Part shown: piece after piece, positions 1-8,785 of the stretch
Position numbering within the stretch: the stretch's first letter is position 1
Layout: every line of letters starts with the position of its first letter
Assembly: GCF_034653275.1 (NCBI RefSeq)
Contig: NZ_JAYEES010000003.1
Location: 1,612,001-1,676,000, forward strand
Source: Nitrospirillum sp034653275
GTDB lineage: Bacteria > Pseudomonadota > Alphaproteobacteria > Azospirillales > Azospirillaceae
Length of the DNA: 64,000 nt
Direction of reading: 5' to 3'
Program-made: the position numbers and the translations under genes
The notes under the pieces: generated by a model
Told to the model about the DNA's origin: nothing
Seen by the model: only the letters and a program-made list of their open reading frames with translations
The model's database searches: none

Positions 1-148
1 GCTGGTCGGCTGTTTCGAGGGCCTGAACGTGACCGGCAGCGCCGAAAGCGTGGGCAAGCTGACCACCCGCTCGGTGGTCGAGTCCATCTTCCTGGTGATC
101 GTGCTCGACGCGCTGTTCTCCATCCTCTTCTCCTATCTCAAGATCTGA
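1..148 (+). CDS. mlaE: MlaE-type ABC permease, C-terminal end only
   Basis: The reading frame is open from position 2 to a TGA at 146-148 and gives the last 48 residues of a membrane protein. They include GCFEGLNVTGSAESVG followed by a hydrophobic helix ending FSILFSYLKI. The G-A/S-E-x-VG stretch followed by a last transmembrane helix is typical of the MlaE/Ttg2B permease that moves phospholipid between the outer and inner membranes. The gene ends 9 bp before the ATPase gene, so the two belong to one operon. The start lies outside the window. The assignment rests on this short tail and on the neighbouring mlaF and mlaD genes. Confidence 0.85.
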   Translation, partial: LVGCFEGLNVTGSAESVGKLTTRSVVESIFLVIVLDALFSILFSYLKI

Positions 149-157
149 GGGGCGCCG

Positions 158-958
158 ATGAGCCTTGGCAACTCAGAGGGGGGCAGCCCCATGGGAGACA
201 ACGTCGCGCCGGTCATCCAGGTGCGCGGCCTGGTCACGCGCTTCGGCCGGCAGACGGTGCATGACGGCGTGGACCTGGACGTGCGCCGGGGCGAGGTGCT
301 GGGCGTGGTCGGCGGGTCGGGCACCGGCAAGTCGGTGCTGCTGAAGGAGATCATCGGCCTGCTGCGCCCCACCGCCGGCCGGGTGGAGGTGCTGGGCACC
401 AACATGTGGACGGCCGACAGCGCTGCCCGCCGCAACATCCAGAGCCGCTGGGGCGTGCTGTTCCAGGACGGCGCGCTGTTCAGCTCCATGACCGTGGCGG
501 AGAACGTCATGGTGGCGCTGAAGGAACATACGGATCTGGAGGACTGCTTGATCCAGGAACTGGCCCGCATCAAGATTTCCATGGTGGGCCTGCCGCCGGA
601 CAGCTGTTCCAAATACCCGTCCCAACTGTCGGGCGGCATGCGCAAGCGCGCCGGCCTGGCCCGCGCCCTGGCGCTGGACCCGGAAATCCTGTTCCTGGAT
701 GAGCCGACGGCCGGCCTGGACCCCATCGGCGCGGCCGCCTTCGATACGCTGATCGGGACATTACAGCGCAGCTTGGGCCTGACCGTCGTCATGGTTACCC
801 ATGATTTGGACAGCCTTTATGCCATTTGCGATCGCATCGCGGTGCTGGTCGACCGTAAGATGAAAGTGGGAACCATTGACATGTTGCTGGCGGACACGCA
901 TCCCTGGATCCACGACTACTTCCATGGACCGCGCGGCCGCGCGGTCGTGAAGAGCTGA
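158..958 (+). CDS. mlaF: MlaF-type ABC transporter ATP-binding protein
   Basis: This is the cytoplasmic ATPase of the Mla/Ttg2 retrograde phospholipid transporter. The 266-residue protein has a Walker A motif GGSGTGKS (about residues 52-59), a Q-loop glutamine near 103, an ABC signature LSGGM (157-161), a Walker B motif ILFLDEP (177-183) and a switch histidine near 215, so all catalytic elements are present. The ATG at 158 has GAGGGG five bases upstream. A second in-frame ATG at 191, also behind a G-rich stretch, would remove 11 residues that lie before the conserved domain, so the start is uncertain. It sits between the permease and MCE genes in a tight operon. Confidence 0.95.
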   Translation: MSLGNSEGGSPMGDNVAPVIQVRGLVTRFGRQTVHDGVDLDVRRGEVLGVVGGSGTGKSVLLKEIIGLLRPTAGRVEVLGTNMWTADSAARRNIQSRWGVLFQDGALFSSMTVAENVMVALKEHTDLEDCLIQELARIKISMVGLPPDSCSKYPSQLSGGMRKRAGLARALALDPEILFLDEPTAGLDPIGAAAFDTLIGTLQRSLGLTVVMVTHDLDSLYAICDRIAVLVDRKMKVGTIDMLLADTHPWIHDYFHGPRGRAVVKS

Positions 959-979
959 GCAGTTAGGGGCTGAATTCAC

Positions 980-1948
980 ATGGAAACGCGCGCCAGCTAC
1001 GCGCTCGTCGGCGGGTTCATCCTGGCACTGACGGCGGCCCTGTTCATCGCCATCGTCTGGCTGGCCAAGGTCCAGTTCGACAAGGCGTCGACCCCTTACC
1101 GCATCTATTTCTCCGGCTCCGTCACCGGCCTGGTGGCGGGCAGCCCCGTGCGCTATCGCGGCGTGGCCGTGGGCCGCGTCACCGACATCCGCATCGATCC
1201 CGGCAACGTGGAACGCATCGAGGTGAAGGTGGAGGTGCCCAAGGACACCCCCATCAAGTCCGATGCCGTGGCCTCGCTGGAGCCGGTGGGGGTTACCGGC
1301 GGCGTCTATGTCGAGATCGCCGGCGGCAGCCAGGAGGCGCCGCTGCTGCGCGAGACGCAGAACGACGTCGACGTGCCCGTCATCCCCTCCCGCCCTAGCA
1401 ACATCGCCTCGCTGCTGCAAGAGGCGCCGCACCTGCTGGAAAACCTGATCAAGCTGTCGGACAGCCTGGCGGGCTTCATGACGCCGGACAACCAGAAGGC
1501 CTTCGCCTCCATGCTGGCCAACCTGGCCTCCACCGCCGGCGCCGCCAACGGCACGGTGCAGGACGCCGGCCATCTGGTGAACGAACTGCGCGGCAGCGTG
1601 CGCGAGATCAGCAAGCAGACCGAGGCGCTGCTGGTCGATACCCGCACCACCGTGAACACCGTGGGCAGCGACGCCAAGCGCATCAGCGGCAACCTGAACC
1701 AGTCGGCGGAGGACGTGAAGGTCCTGACCCGCAACCTGAACCAGACCGTGGAGCAGCTGCGCGGCATGGTGGAGGAGAATCGGGGGCCCATCCGCGACTT
1801 CACCTCCAGCGGGCTCTATGACCTGACCCAGCTGATCGGTGACCTGCGCACGCTCAGCAACAACCTGTCGCGGGTGACCAACCGTATCGAGAACGATCCG
1901 TCCGGCTTCCTGTTCGGTGGCCGGCAGCGTGGGGTGGAGGTGAAATGA
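980..1948 (+). CDS. mlaD: MlaD-type MCE-domain substrate-binding protein
   Basis: This 322-residue protein is the periplasmic, membrane-anchored lipid-binding part of the Mla transporter. One N-terminal transmembrane helix (about residues 7-29) is followed by a single MCE domain (about 38-115, containing GSVTGLVAGSPVRYRGVAVG). A long, mostly helical C-terminal part follows, rich in N, Q, S and T, of the kind that forms the helical barrel or needle in MCE proteins. It is longer than E. coli MlaD, which is usual for the alphaproteobacterial form. The stop overlaps the next gene by 4 bases, which implies translational coupling with the lipoprotein. Confidence 0.93.
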   Translation: METRASYALVGGFILALTAALFIAIVWLAKVQFDKASTPYRIYFSGSVTGLVAGSPVRYRGVAVGRVTDIRIDPGNVERIEVKVEVPKDTPIKSDAVASLEPVGVTGGVYVEIAGGSQEAPLLRETQNDVDVPVIPSRPSNIASLLQEAPHLLENLIKLSDSLAGFMTPDNQKAFASMLANLASTAGAANGTVQDAGHLVNELRGSVREISKQTEALLVDTRTTVNTVGSDAKRISGNLNQSAEDVKVLTRNLNQTVEQLRGMVEENRGPIRDFTSSGLYDLTQLIGDLRTLSNNLSRVTNRIENDPSGFLFGGRQRGVEVK

Positions 1949-2607
1949 GGGGGGCCCACAAGGGTGCGATTAGCCGTCGCCGCCTGCTGGCGCGCGGGAT
2001 GGGGGTGATGGGCGGGGGCCTGGCGCTGGGGGCGCTGCCAGCTTGCTCCGTGTTCGACAGCCCGCCGCACGTGGTGCGGCTGACGGCGGCGCGCGAGTTC
2101 TCACCGGCCCCGCCCGTGGGCTGGCAACTGCTGGTGGGCGTGCCCACCACCACCTCGGTGCTGAACACCACGCGGGTCGCGCTGCGCCGCCTGGAAGGGG
2201 ACTTCGGCTATTTCGACGCCGAGTGGCAGGACCCGATGCCGGAGATGGTGCAGGGCCTGTTGATCGAGTCCTTCGAATATTCCGGCCGCGTCCCGGGCGT
2301 GGGGCGCGAAGGCTCCGGTCTGCGCGCCGACTATGTCCTGCTGACCGACATTCGTGACTTTCAGGCGGAATATCCCCACGCGACGGTGGACGACGTGCCC
2401 ACCGTGCATGTCCGCGTCCAGTGCAAGATCGTGACGCTGCCCCGCCGCACCATCCAGGAAAGCCAAGGCTTCGAGATCCGGGTGCCGGCCAAGTCCACGG
2501 GCTTTCCCGCCGTGCTGGCGGCCTATGACGAGGCCTTCCACACGCTGGCCCGGCAGGTGGCCGAGTGGGCCTTGCAGCCCGGGCGGCGCGCCGGCGGCGG
2601 CGTCTGA
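1945..2607 (+). CDS. ABC-transport auxiliary lipoprotein of the Mla operon (PqiC-like family)
   Basis: The 220-residue protein starts with an arginine-rich segment SRRRLLARG, a hydrophobic stretch and the lipobox LPAC with the modified cysteine near residue 34. It is therefore predicted to be a lipoprotein, and its export signal has a Tat-like look. The mature part (VRLTAAREF, then WQLLVGVPTTTSVLNTTRVAL) resembles the ABC-type transport auxiliary lipoproteins that accompany MCE systems and probably bridge MlaD to the outer membrane. It overlaps mlaD by ATGA-type coupling. There is no MlaB or MlaC gene in the visible part of the operon. The role is inferred from context. Confidence 0.8.
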   Translation: MRGAHKGAISRRRLLARGMGVMGGGLALGALPACSVFDSPPHVVRLTAAREFSPAPPVGWQLLVGVPTTTSVLNTTRVALRRLEGDFGYFDAEWQDPMPEMVQGLLIESFEYSGRVPGVGREGSGLRADYVLLTDIRDFQAEYPHATVDDVPTVHVRVQCKIVTLPRRTIQESQGFEIRVPAKSTGFPAVLAAYDEAFHTLARQVAEWALQPGRRAGGGV

Positions 2608-2622
2608 GGAAAGGGGACGGCC

Positions 2623-3402
2623 ATGCCCTTCCTCCGGGGCCCCGCGCGCGGCAGTTCCGTTGTCGATGGCCTGCCGTACGAGACCTTGACCCGGCTGGTG
2701 GAGGCCGCGCGCGAAGTCGGCTTGTGCACGCGGGTGCTGGCCAAGACAGGCGACACGGTGCTGAGCGAGGTTTTGCGCGACGTCCTGCCGCCGCTGGACC
2801 CCTGGCGGCATCATCCGCCGGGGGATGTCTACGACAGCGAATACCACGCCCAATACTACTTCCATGCCCACCCGGAGTCGGAACTGGTGGGGGAGGAGAT
2901 GGGGCACTTTCACACCTTCATGCGGCCCCTGGGCATGCCGGACGGGGTGGCGCCGGCGCCCTTGCCCGATCTGCAGCCCGACACCGACGGCAACGCCGCG
3001 CTCAGCCACTTGGTCGGGATTTCGGTCGATGGCATGGGCCGGGTGACACGGTTGTTCACCACCAACCGTTGGGTGACGGGGGAAACATGGTACGCGGCGG
3101 CCGACGTGGTGCGGATGCTGGAAGGCTTCCAGATCGACCATGCCCGGCCGTCCTGGCCGCTGAACCGCTGGATCACCGCGGTCGTCAACCTATACCGTGA
3201 TGAAATTATTGAGCTTTTGCAGGAGAGGGATGCGGCGGTGGCTCGCTGGCAGGCGGACCACCCCGGCAGTTACGTCTATGACGACCGCGCGTTGGAGGTG
3301 ACGTCGGAACGGCTGGTGGACGTGGACGGCCGCATCCAGGAGTTGGAGCGCGCGCTGCGTCGGCGCAACCGCCAACAATCCCCTATGGGCGATCCCGCGT
3401 AG
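2623..3402 (+). CDS. conserved hypothetical protein, DUF6969-like
   Basis: The 259-residue soluble protein has no signal peptide. It is rich in aromatic and histidine residues in its middle (YHAQYYFHAHPESE, MGHFHTFMRPLGMP), followed by LFTTNRWVTGETWYAAADVV. I recall this pattern from an uncharacterised family of proteobacterial proteins (DUF6969), but I could not check that. The clustered histidines could bind metal, which is inference. It follows the Mla lipoprotein gene by 15 bp and has AAAGGGGAC before the ATG, so it is probably the last gene of that operon. The C-terminal 60 residues are charged and predicted helical. Confidence 0.75.
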   Translation: MPFLRGPARGSSVVDGLPYETLTRLVEAAREVGLCTRVLAKTGDTVLSEVLRDVLPPLDPWRHHPPGDVYDSEYHAQYYFHAHPESELVGEEMGHFHTFMRPLGMPDGVAPAPLPDLQPDTDGNAALSHLVGISVDGMGRVTRLFTTNRWVTGETWYAAADVVRMLEGFQIDHARPSWPLNRWITAVVNLYRDEIIELLQERDAAVARWQADHPGSYVYDDRALEVTSERLVDVDGRIQELERALRRRNRQQSPMGDPA

Positions 3403-3617
3403 CAGCCCCTGGGGTTAGGCGGGGAATATCACCCAAATGGCGTTGGCCAAGACGGGGAAGGCTGTATTATTAGTGGGCAATGGTCACCCGACGTGCATCG
3501 GGGGCCTTAATGGTGGTGAAGCCTGGTACCCCCGGTCCGGCCGCGCATGGCGGCCCAGGGGTGGGGATGGAAAGCCAGGTGGCCGGTCGGTAGCGAAGGG
3601 AGCGGGTTGCCCTGCCA

Positions 3618-4724
3618 ATGTCCGAGACCTTGACGCATCAGGATGTGCAACGGCTTCTGGCCGATCCGTCCGCCACGACCCGGGCCGAAATGGCCACCAA
3701 GGTTGCCGCCCAGTTCGGCGCCGATCAGCTTTCCCCGTCCGAACGGGCCCTGGCCGAGGATATCGTCCGTCTGATGGCGCGCGACGCCGCCGTGCGCGTC
3801 CGCTCCGCCCTGTCGGAAAGCCTGAAGACCTATCCCGCGATTCCCCGCGACGTCGCTTTGCAATTGGCGCGCGACGTGGAAGAGGTGTCGCTGCCCTTCA
3901 TCGAACTGTCGTCGGTGTTGACCGACGCCGATCTGATCGAACTGATCAAGACCGGTTCGGAGGCCAAACAATCGGCCGTGGCCAAGCGTCCCGACGTGTC
4001 CGAGGGCGTGGCCGACGCGCTGGTGGATAATGGCGCCGAGACCGCGGTCGCCACGCTGATGGCCAACGAGGCCGCCAAGGTGACGGAAGCGGCGCTGACC
4101 CGCGTGCTGAACCGCTTCCCCAAGAGCGACGCCGTCCACGCCCCCCTGATCGAGCGCGGCAGCCTGCCGGTCACCATCGCCGAGCGCCTGGTGACCATGG
4201 TGTCGGAACAGCTGCGCGAGCGGCTGGTGGAGCGTCATGAGCTGCCGGCCGACATCGCCAGCGACATCGTCCTGCAAGGCCGCGAGAAGGCGACCTATGG
4301 ACTGGTGGGGGTCGCCACCGACGCCCAGCTGGAAACGCTGGTGGAGCAGTTGTACCGCAACGGCCGCCTGTCGCCGTCGCTGCTGCTGCGGTCGCTGTGC
4401 ATGGGGGACGTGGCTTTCTTCGAAGTGGCGCTGGCCCAGCTGGCCCGCATCCCCACGCCCAACGCCCGCATGCTGATCCACGATGCCGGCAAGCTGGGCA
4501 TGAAGGCGTTGTTCGACCGCACCGGCATGCCGCAGTCGATCTATCCGGCCATCAAGGTGGCGCTGGACGTCGCCAGCGAGACGGAGTTCGACGGCGGTGA
4601 GCATGACCTGGAGCGCCACCGCCGCAAGATGCTGGAACGCATCCTCACCCAGTTCGAGGAAATGGCCAGCGACGACCTGGACTATCTGCTGAGCAAGCTG
4701 ACGGACCTGACCACCAAGGTCTGA
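3618..4724 (+). CDS. DUF2336 family protein
   Basis: The 368-residue, all-helical soluble protein resembles the DUF2336 family, which is common in Rhodospirillales and often present in several copies per genome. Repeating helical pairs such as VRSALSESLKTYPAIPRDVA and VTEAALTRVLNRFP look like HEAT-type repeats, so a scaffold role is plausible. No function is established for the family as far as I know. It is preceded by a 215-bp gap and probably has its own promoter. The start follows a weak purine run (GGGAGCGGG) upstream. Confidence 0.8.
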   Translation: MSETLTHQDVQRLLADPSATTRAEMATKVAAQFGADQLSPSERALAEDIVRLMARDAAVRVRSALSESLKTYPAIPRDVALQLARDVEEVSLPFIELSSVLTDADLIELIKTGSEAKQSAVAKRPDVSEGVADALVDNGAETAVATLMANEAAKVTEAALTRVLNRFPKSDAVHAPLIERGSLPVTIAERLVTMVSEQLRERLVERHELPADIASDIVLQGREKATYGLVGVATDAQLETLVEQLYRNGRLSPSLLLRSLCMGDVAFFEVALAQLARIPTPNARMLIHDAGKLGMKALFDRTGMPQSIYPAIKVALDVASETEFDGGEHDLERHRRKMLERILTQFEEMASDDLDYLLSKLTDLTTKV

Positions 4725-4824
4725 CCTTGGTCGGTTTGGCGGCCACGCCGCCACCACAGTTTCAGGGCACTCCTCCATGGCCGCCGATCCTTGGCCGGCC
4801 CGAGAGGGATGGGGATTTTCCTAA

Positions 4825-5829
4825 ATGCTGACATCGACGCTGCGCGCCGCCTGCGCCGCCGCCTTGTGCCTTGCCGTCGCCGCGCCCGCGGGCGCCGGGA
4901 CCCTGGACATGCCGGCGCTGCAGGCGCGCCTGGACCAGCTGGCCCAGGGCTTCCCCGGCCGTGCCGGCATCGCCGTGCGTGATCCCGCCACCGGCGCGGT
5001 GGCGGGGGTCAAGGCGCAGGAACGCTTTCCCGAGCAGAGCGTGTTCAAGCTGACCGTGGCCATCGCGCTGCTGGACCTGGTGGACAAGGGCGCCATGGAC
5101 CTGAAGCAAAAGGTCACGCTTTATCCCAAGGACCGTTCCGTCTATTGGCAGCCGCTGGCCAAGAACATCACCCCCGCCGGCTGGACCACCACGCTGGACG
5201 ACCTGATGGCGCGCATGGTGGCGGACAGCGACAACGTCGCCGCCGACACGGTGCTGCGCCTGATCGGCGGCCCGGCCACGGTGCAGGCCGCGCTGATCGC
5301 CCGGGGGTTGGACGGCATCCGCGTCGACCGGGATGAGCGCCACTTGCAAAGCGACATCCTGGGTCTGACCTGGAAGGACGCCTATGTCGAACCGGCGGCG
5401 TTCCAGGCCGCGGCCGACGCCGTGCCGGTCGCCACCCGCCTCGCCAAGCGTGAGGCCTACCTCAGCGACCCGCGCGACACGGCCCAACCGGCCACCATGG
5501 CCCTGCTGCTGGAGCGACTGGAAAAAGGCGAGCTGCTGAGCCCCGCCGGCACCCGCCGCCTGCTGGACATCCTGGACCACACCACCACCCAGCCCAACCG
5601 GCTGAAGGCTGGACTTAGCGCCGGCTGGGCCGTGGCGCACAAGCCGGGGGCGGGACCTTCCGTCGAGGGCGTGACCCTGGCCAACAACGACGTGGGCCTG
5701 ATGACGGCGCCGGACGGCCACCGCTACGCCGTGGCGGTCTACGTCGCCAGCGTGCAAGGCCCCCGGGAGCGGGCGGACGCCTTCATCGCCAGCGTGGCGC
5801 GGGCGGTGGTCGAAAGCTGGAGGCCCTAA
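4825..5829 (+). CDS. class A (PER/VEB-like) beta-lactamase, KTG motif changed to KPG
   Basis: The 334-residue protein has an N-terminal signal peptide cleaved around AAPAGA. The serine motif SVFK (S72, K75) and the SDN loop (S135-D136-N137) are intact. The omega loop reads RDERHLQ, so the general base E171 is present but the usual Asn after Leu is Gln. The third motif, normally K-T-G-T/S, reads K-P-G-A (K273-P274-G275). The downstream NDVG and VAVYVA strands resemble the PER/VEB subgroup. The fold is a class A serine beta-lactamase, but activity and spectrum are uncertain with this active-site change. Its 3' end overlaps the convergent hrpB by 4 bases. No ampR-like regulator is adjacent. Confidence 0.82.
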   Translation: MLTSTLRAACAAALCLAVAAPAGAGTLDMPALQARLDQLAQGFPGRAGIAVRDPATGAVAGVKAQERFPEQSVFKLTVAIALLDLVDKGAMDLKQKVTLYPKDRSVYWQPLAKNITPAGWTTTLDDLMARMVADSDNVAADTVLRLIGGPATVQAALIARGLDGIRVDRDERHLQSDILGLTWKDAYVEPAAFQAAADAVPVATRLAKREAYLSDPRDTAQPATMALLLERLEKGELLSPAGTRRLLDILDHTTTQPNRLKAGLSAGWAVAHKPGAGPSVEGVTLANNDVGLMTAPDGHRYAVAVYVASVQGPRERADAFIASVARAVVESWRP

Positions 5830-8333
5830 GTGCCCCTGCGCTTGGCCCGGGCCGTCGGCTCCGCCTCCAGGGGGTTGTCGGGCCAATAGTGGCGCGGGTA
5901 GCGGCCCGCCAAATCCTTCTTCACGTCGCGGTAGGTGTTGGCCCAGAAGGAGGCCAGGTCGCGGGTGACCTGGATGGGGCGGTGGGCGGGCGACAGCAGG
6001 TGCAGCAGCACGGGCACGCCCGCCACCGTCGGCGTCTGCGGCAGGCCGAACAGCTCCTGCAGGCGCACGGCCAGGGTGGGGATTTCGCCGGAATAGTCGA
6101 TGGGCAGGCGCGACCCGCTGGGCACGTCGATGTGGGTGGGCGCCTGGCGCTCCAACTCCTGGCCCTGGGCCCAGTCCAGCATGCCGGTCAGCGCGCTGTG
6201 CAGGTCCACGCGCGGCAGATGGCCGGCGCGGCTGATGCCCGTCAGATAGGGGGCAAGCCAAGTCTCCAGGGTGGCCAGCAGCGCTTCGTCCGACAGGTCT
6301 GGCCAGACATCCTGCCCACCGGCGCGGTGCAGGAAGCGCACGCGCTCCCGCCATGCCTCCAGCGTCTTGGTCCAGGGCAGGGCCGCGAGCCCCATCTCCC
6401 GGATGCCGGCCATCATGGCGGCGGCCATGGCCTCGGCCGAGGGCTGGCTCAGCGCCTCGTCCTTCAGCACCAGGCCGAACAGGCGGCGGCGCCGGCGGGC
6501 CAGCACGGCCTGTTCCCGCCCGTCCCAGCTCACCAGCTCTTCCGTCACGATGCGGTCGGCGTAGATCTCTTCGATCTCCTCCCGCGTGATGGGGGCCGCC
6601 AGGTAGATGCGGGCCTCGCGCGCGTCGCCGTCCAGGTCGCCCACCGCCAGCCAATCCTGGCGGGACAGGGCATCGGCGCTGTCCAGCACCGCCCCCTTGC
6701 CATTGGCCAGGCGGTACTGGCCCTGGCTGCCGGGGCGCTTCTGCGCCAGGCGGTCGGGATAGGCCAGCGCCAGCAGGCGGCCGGCATCCTCCCCCGTGAA
6801 CGACCGGTCGGTGATGCGCAGTTGGCGCATGGTCTGGCGGGCGCTTTCCCGGATCTGGCGCAGGGCGTTGCGGTCGGCGGCACCGCTGTCCTGGCCGGAC
6901 AGCAGGTCCAGCCGGCGGCGCAGGTCGGCATCGCGGGCAATGCCGCGCAGGGGATCCCGTTCCTCCAGCAGGGCCGCCAGGTGGGCGGCGGCGGCGCCCA
7001 ATCCCATCTCCACGCCTGTCAGCACCATGTGGGCCAGGCGCGGATGCATGCCCAGCGTGGCCATGCGGCGGCCGTGGGCGGTGATCCTGGACTCGCCGTC
7101 CAGGGCGCCCAGTTGGCCCAGCAGGGTGCGGGCCTGGGCCAAGGGGGCCGCCGGGGGCAGGTCCAGCCAGGGCAGGGCGGTCACGTCATCGACGCCCCAG
7201 GCCGCAAGCTCCAGCGCCAGGGGGGCCAGGTCGGCGCGCAGGATTTCCGGCGGGGCGTAGGGCGTCAGCGCCCGGTCCGCCTGTTCGCTCCACAGCCGAT
7301 AGCAGACGCCGGGTTGCAGGCGGCCGGCGCGACCCCGGCGCTGGTCGGCGGAGGCGCGGGAGACGCGGGCCGTCTCCAGCCGGTTCATGCCGCTGCCGGG
7401 ATCGAAGCGGCCCAGGCGGGCCTGGCCGGCGTCGACCACGATGCGGATGCCGTCGATGGTCAGGCTGGTTTCGGCGATGGCGGTGGCCAGCACCACTTTG
7501 CGCTGGCCGGCTGGAGCCGGGCGGATGGCCGCCTCCTGCTGATCCAGCGCCAAGTCGCCATAGAGGGGGGCGACCAGCACGTCGCGGGGCAGCCCCAGGT
7601 CGGCCAGGGCCTTTTCGGTGCGCCGGATTTCGCCGGTTCCGGGCAGGAAGACCAGGGCGCTGCCCGGCTCCTCCATCAGCGCGCGCTTGACCACGCGGGC
7701 CACGGCCGTCTCCAGCCGATCGGTGGGCGCGGGTTCCACCCAGCGCGTCTCCACCGGAAAGGCGCGACCCTCGCTGGTCACCATGGGCGCGTCGGCCTGC
7801 CCGCCGTTGGCCAGCAGCTTGGCCACGGCGGCGCCATCCAGCGTGGCCGACATGACCAGCAGGCGCAGATCCTCGCGCAACAGTCCCTGGGCCTGCAGGC
7901 AAAAGGCCAGGGCCAGGTCTGCGTCCAGGCTGCGTTCGTGGAATTCGTCGAACAGCACGGCGCCCACGCCGTCCAGCGACGGGTCGCCCTGCAGCTGGCG
8001 CAGGAAAAGGCCTTCCGTCACCACTTCGATCCGGGTCGCCGGTCCGACGCGCGTGTCCAGGCGGACGCGGTATCCCACTGTCCCGCCCACGGCCTCGCCC
8101 AGGGTGTCGGCCATGCGCTTGGCGGCGGCGCGGGCGGCCAGGCGCCGGGGTTCCAGCATGACGATCTTCTGCCCAGCCAGCCAGGGCTGGTCCAGCAGGG
8201 CCAAGGGCACGCGCGTGGTCTTGCCGGCGCCGGGGGCGGCCTGCAGCACGGCGTTGGGCGTGCCGGCCAGGACGCGCAGCAGGTCCGGCAGCACGGCATC
8301 GATGGGAAGGGCGGTCTGGTCGATGGGCGGCAT
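5826..8333 (-). CDS. hrpB: ATP-dependent RNA helicase HrpB
   Basis: This 835-residue DEAH-type helicase of unknown physiological substrate has all the expected parts. They are motif I APGAGKTT (residues 33-40), a DEFHERS Walker B motif in place of DEAH, SATLD (motif III), the helicase C domain ending RRGRAGR, the HA2-type helical domain and the HrpB-specific C-terminal region. I chose the ATG at 8333 (MPPIDQTALP), because an upstream extension of 23 residues contains no conserved sequence and runs into the promoter of the divergent neighbour. It overlaps the beta-lactamase gene tail to tail by 4 bp. Confidence 0.93.
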   Translation of the reverse strand: MPPIDQTALPIDAVLPDLLRVLAGTPNAVLQAAPGAGKTTRVPLALLDQPWLAGQKIVMLEPRRLAARAAAKRMADTLGEAVGGTVGYRVRLDTRVGPATRIEVVTEGLFLRQLQGDPSLDGVGAVLFDEFHERSLDADLALAFCLQAQGLLREDLRLLVMSATLDGAAVAKLLANGGQADAPMVTSEGRAFPVETRWVEPAPTDRLETAVARVVKRALMEEPGSALVFLPGTGEIRRTEKALADLGLPRDVLVAPLYGDLALDQQEAAIRPAPAGQRKVVLATAIAETSLTIDGIRIVVDAGQARLGRFDPGSGMNRLETARVSRASADQRRGRAGRLQPGVCYRLWSEQADRALTPYAPPEILRADLAPLALELAAWGVDDVTALPWLDLPPAAPLAQARTLLGQLGALDGESRITAHGRRMATLGMHPRLAHMVLTGVEMGLGAAAAHLAALLEERDPLRGIARDADLRRRLDLLSGQDSGAADRNALRQIRESARQTMRQLRITDRSFTGEDAGRLLALAYPDRLAQKRPGSQGQYRLANGKGAVLDSADALSRQDWLAVGDLDGDAREARIYLAAPITREEIEEIYADRIVTEELVSWDGREQAVLARRRRRLFGLVLKDEALSQPSAEAMAAAMMAGIREMGLAALPWTKTLEAWRERVRFLHRAGGQDVWPDLSDEALLATLETWLAPYLTGISRAGHLPRVDLHSALTGMLDWAQGQELERQAPTHIDVPSGSRLPIDYSGEIPTLAVRLQELFGLPQTPTVAGVPVLLHLLSPAHRPIQVTRDLASFWANTYRDVKKDLAGRYPRHYWPDNPLEAEPTARAKRRGT

Positions 8334-8427
8334 GGCGCCGTCATAGCGCGCGTCCGCGCCCGCTGCCAGCCCTACCGGCATTTTGCTATCATGCGGACCC
8401 ACGCGTCATCCGAAGGGGGGCTGGGTC

Positions 8428-8784
8428 ATGTACGTCGTCGGGGTCGTTATTCCCGTGCCTGGGGATAAGAAGGACGCCTATCGCGCCTGGTCGGAGAACA
8501 GCGCCGCGCTGTTCAAGGAATTTGGCTGCCTGGAAATCGTCGAGTCCTGGGAAGACCATGTCCCGGACGGCAAGCAGACCGACATGCGCCGCGCGGTGGC
8601 GGCCCAGCCGGGGGAGAAGATCGTCTTTTCCTGGCAGGTGTGGCCGGACAAGCAGACGCTGGACGCGGCTGAAGAGAAGATGCGCGACGACAGGCGCTTC
8701 GACATTCCAGTTGACATGCCGTTCGACGCCAAGCGGTTGATCTACGGCTGCTTCAGCCCGCTGCACGTCATGGGGCGCGACTAG
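8428..8784 (+). CDS. DUF1428 family protein (YbaA-like)
   Basis: The 118-residue soluble protein begins MYVVGVVIPVPGDKKDAYRA and has the ferredoxin-like pattern of DUF1428 (YbaA) proteins, including FGCLEIVESWEDHVPDGK and a C-terminal FSPLH. It probably has a dimeric alpha/beta barrel fold, but the biochemical function is unknown. The ATG at 8428 is preceded by GAAGGGGGG at good spacing, which favours it over the upstream in-frame ATG at 8383. It is a single gene between hrpB and a leftward response regulator, which it meets tail to tail. Confidence 0.88.
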   Translation: MYVVGVVIPVPGDKKDAYRAWSENSAALFKEFGCLEIVESWEDHVPDGKQTDMRRAVAAQPGEKIVFSWQVWPDKQTLDAAEEKMRDDRRFDIPVDMPFDAKRLIYGCFSPLHVMGRD

Positions 8785-8785
8785 C

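Noticed and set aside
3403..3617. Plus-strand frame beginning at 3437 and running into the DUF2336 gene
   Set aside because: It is out of frame with the DUF2336 protein and has no domain; the DUF2336 start at 3618 is better supported.
5889..8468. 859-codon plus-strand frame opposite hrpB
   Set aside because: It is antisense to the complete HrpB helicase, with low-complexity composition and no family motif.
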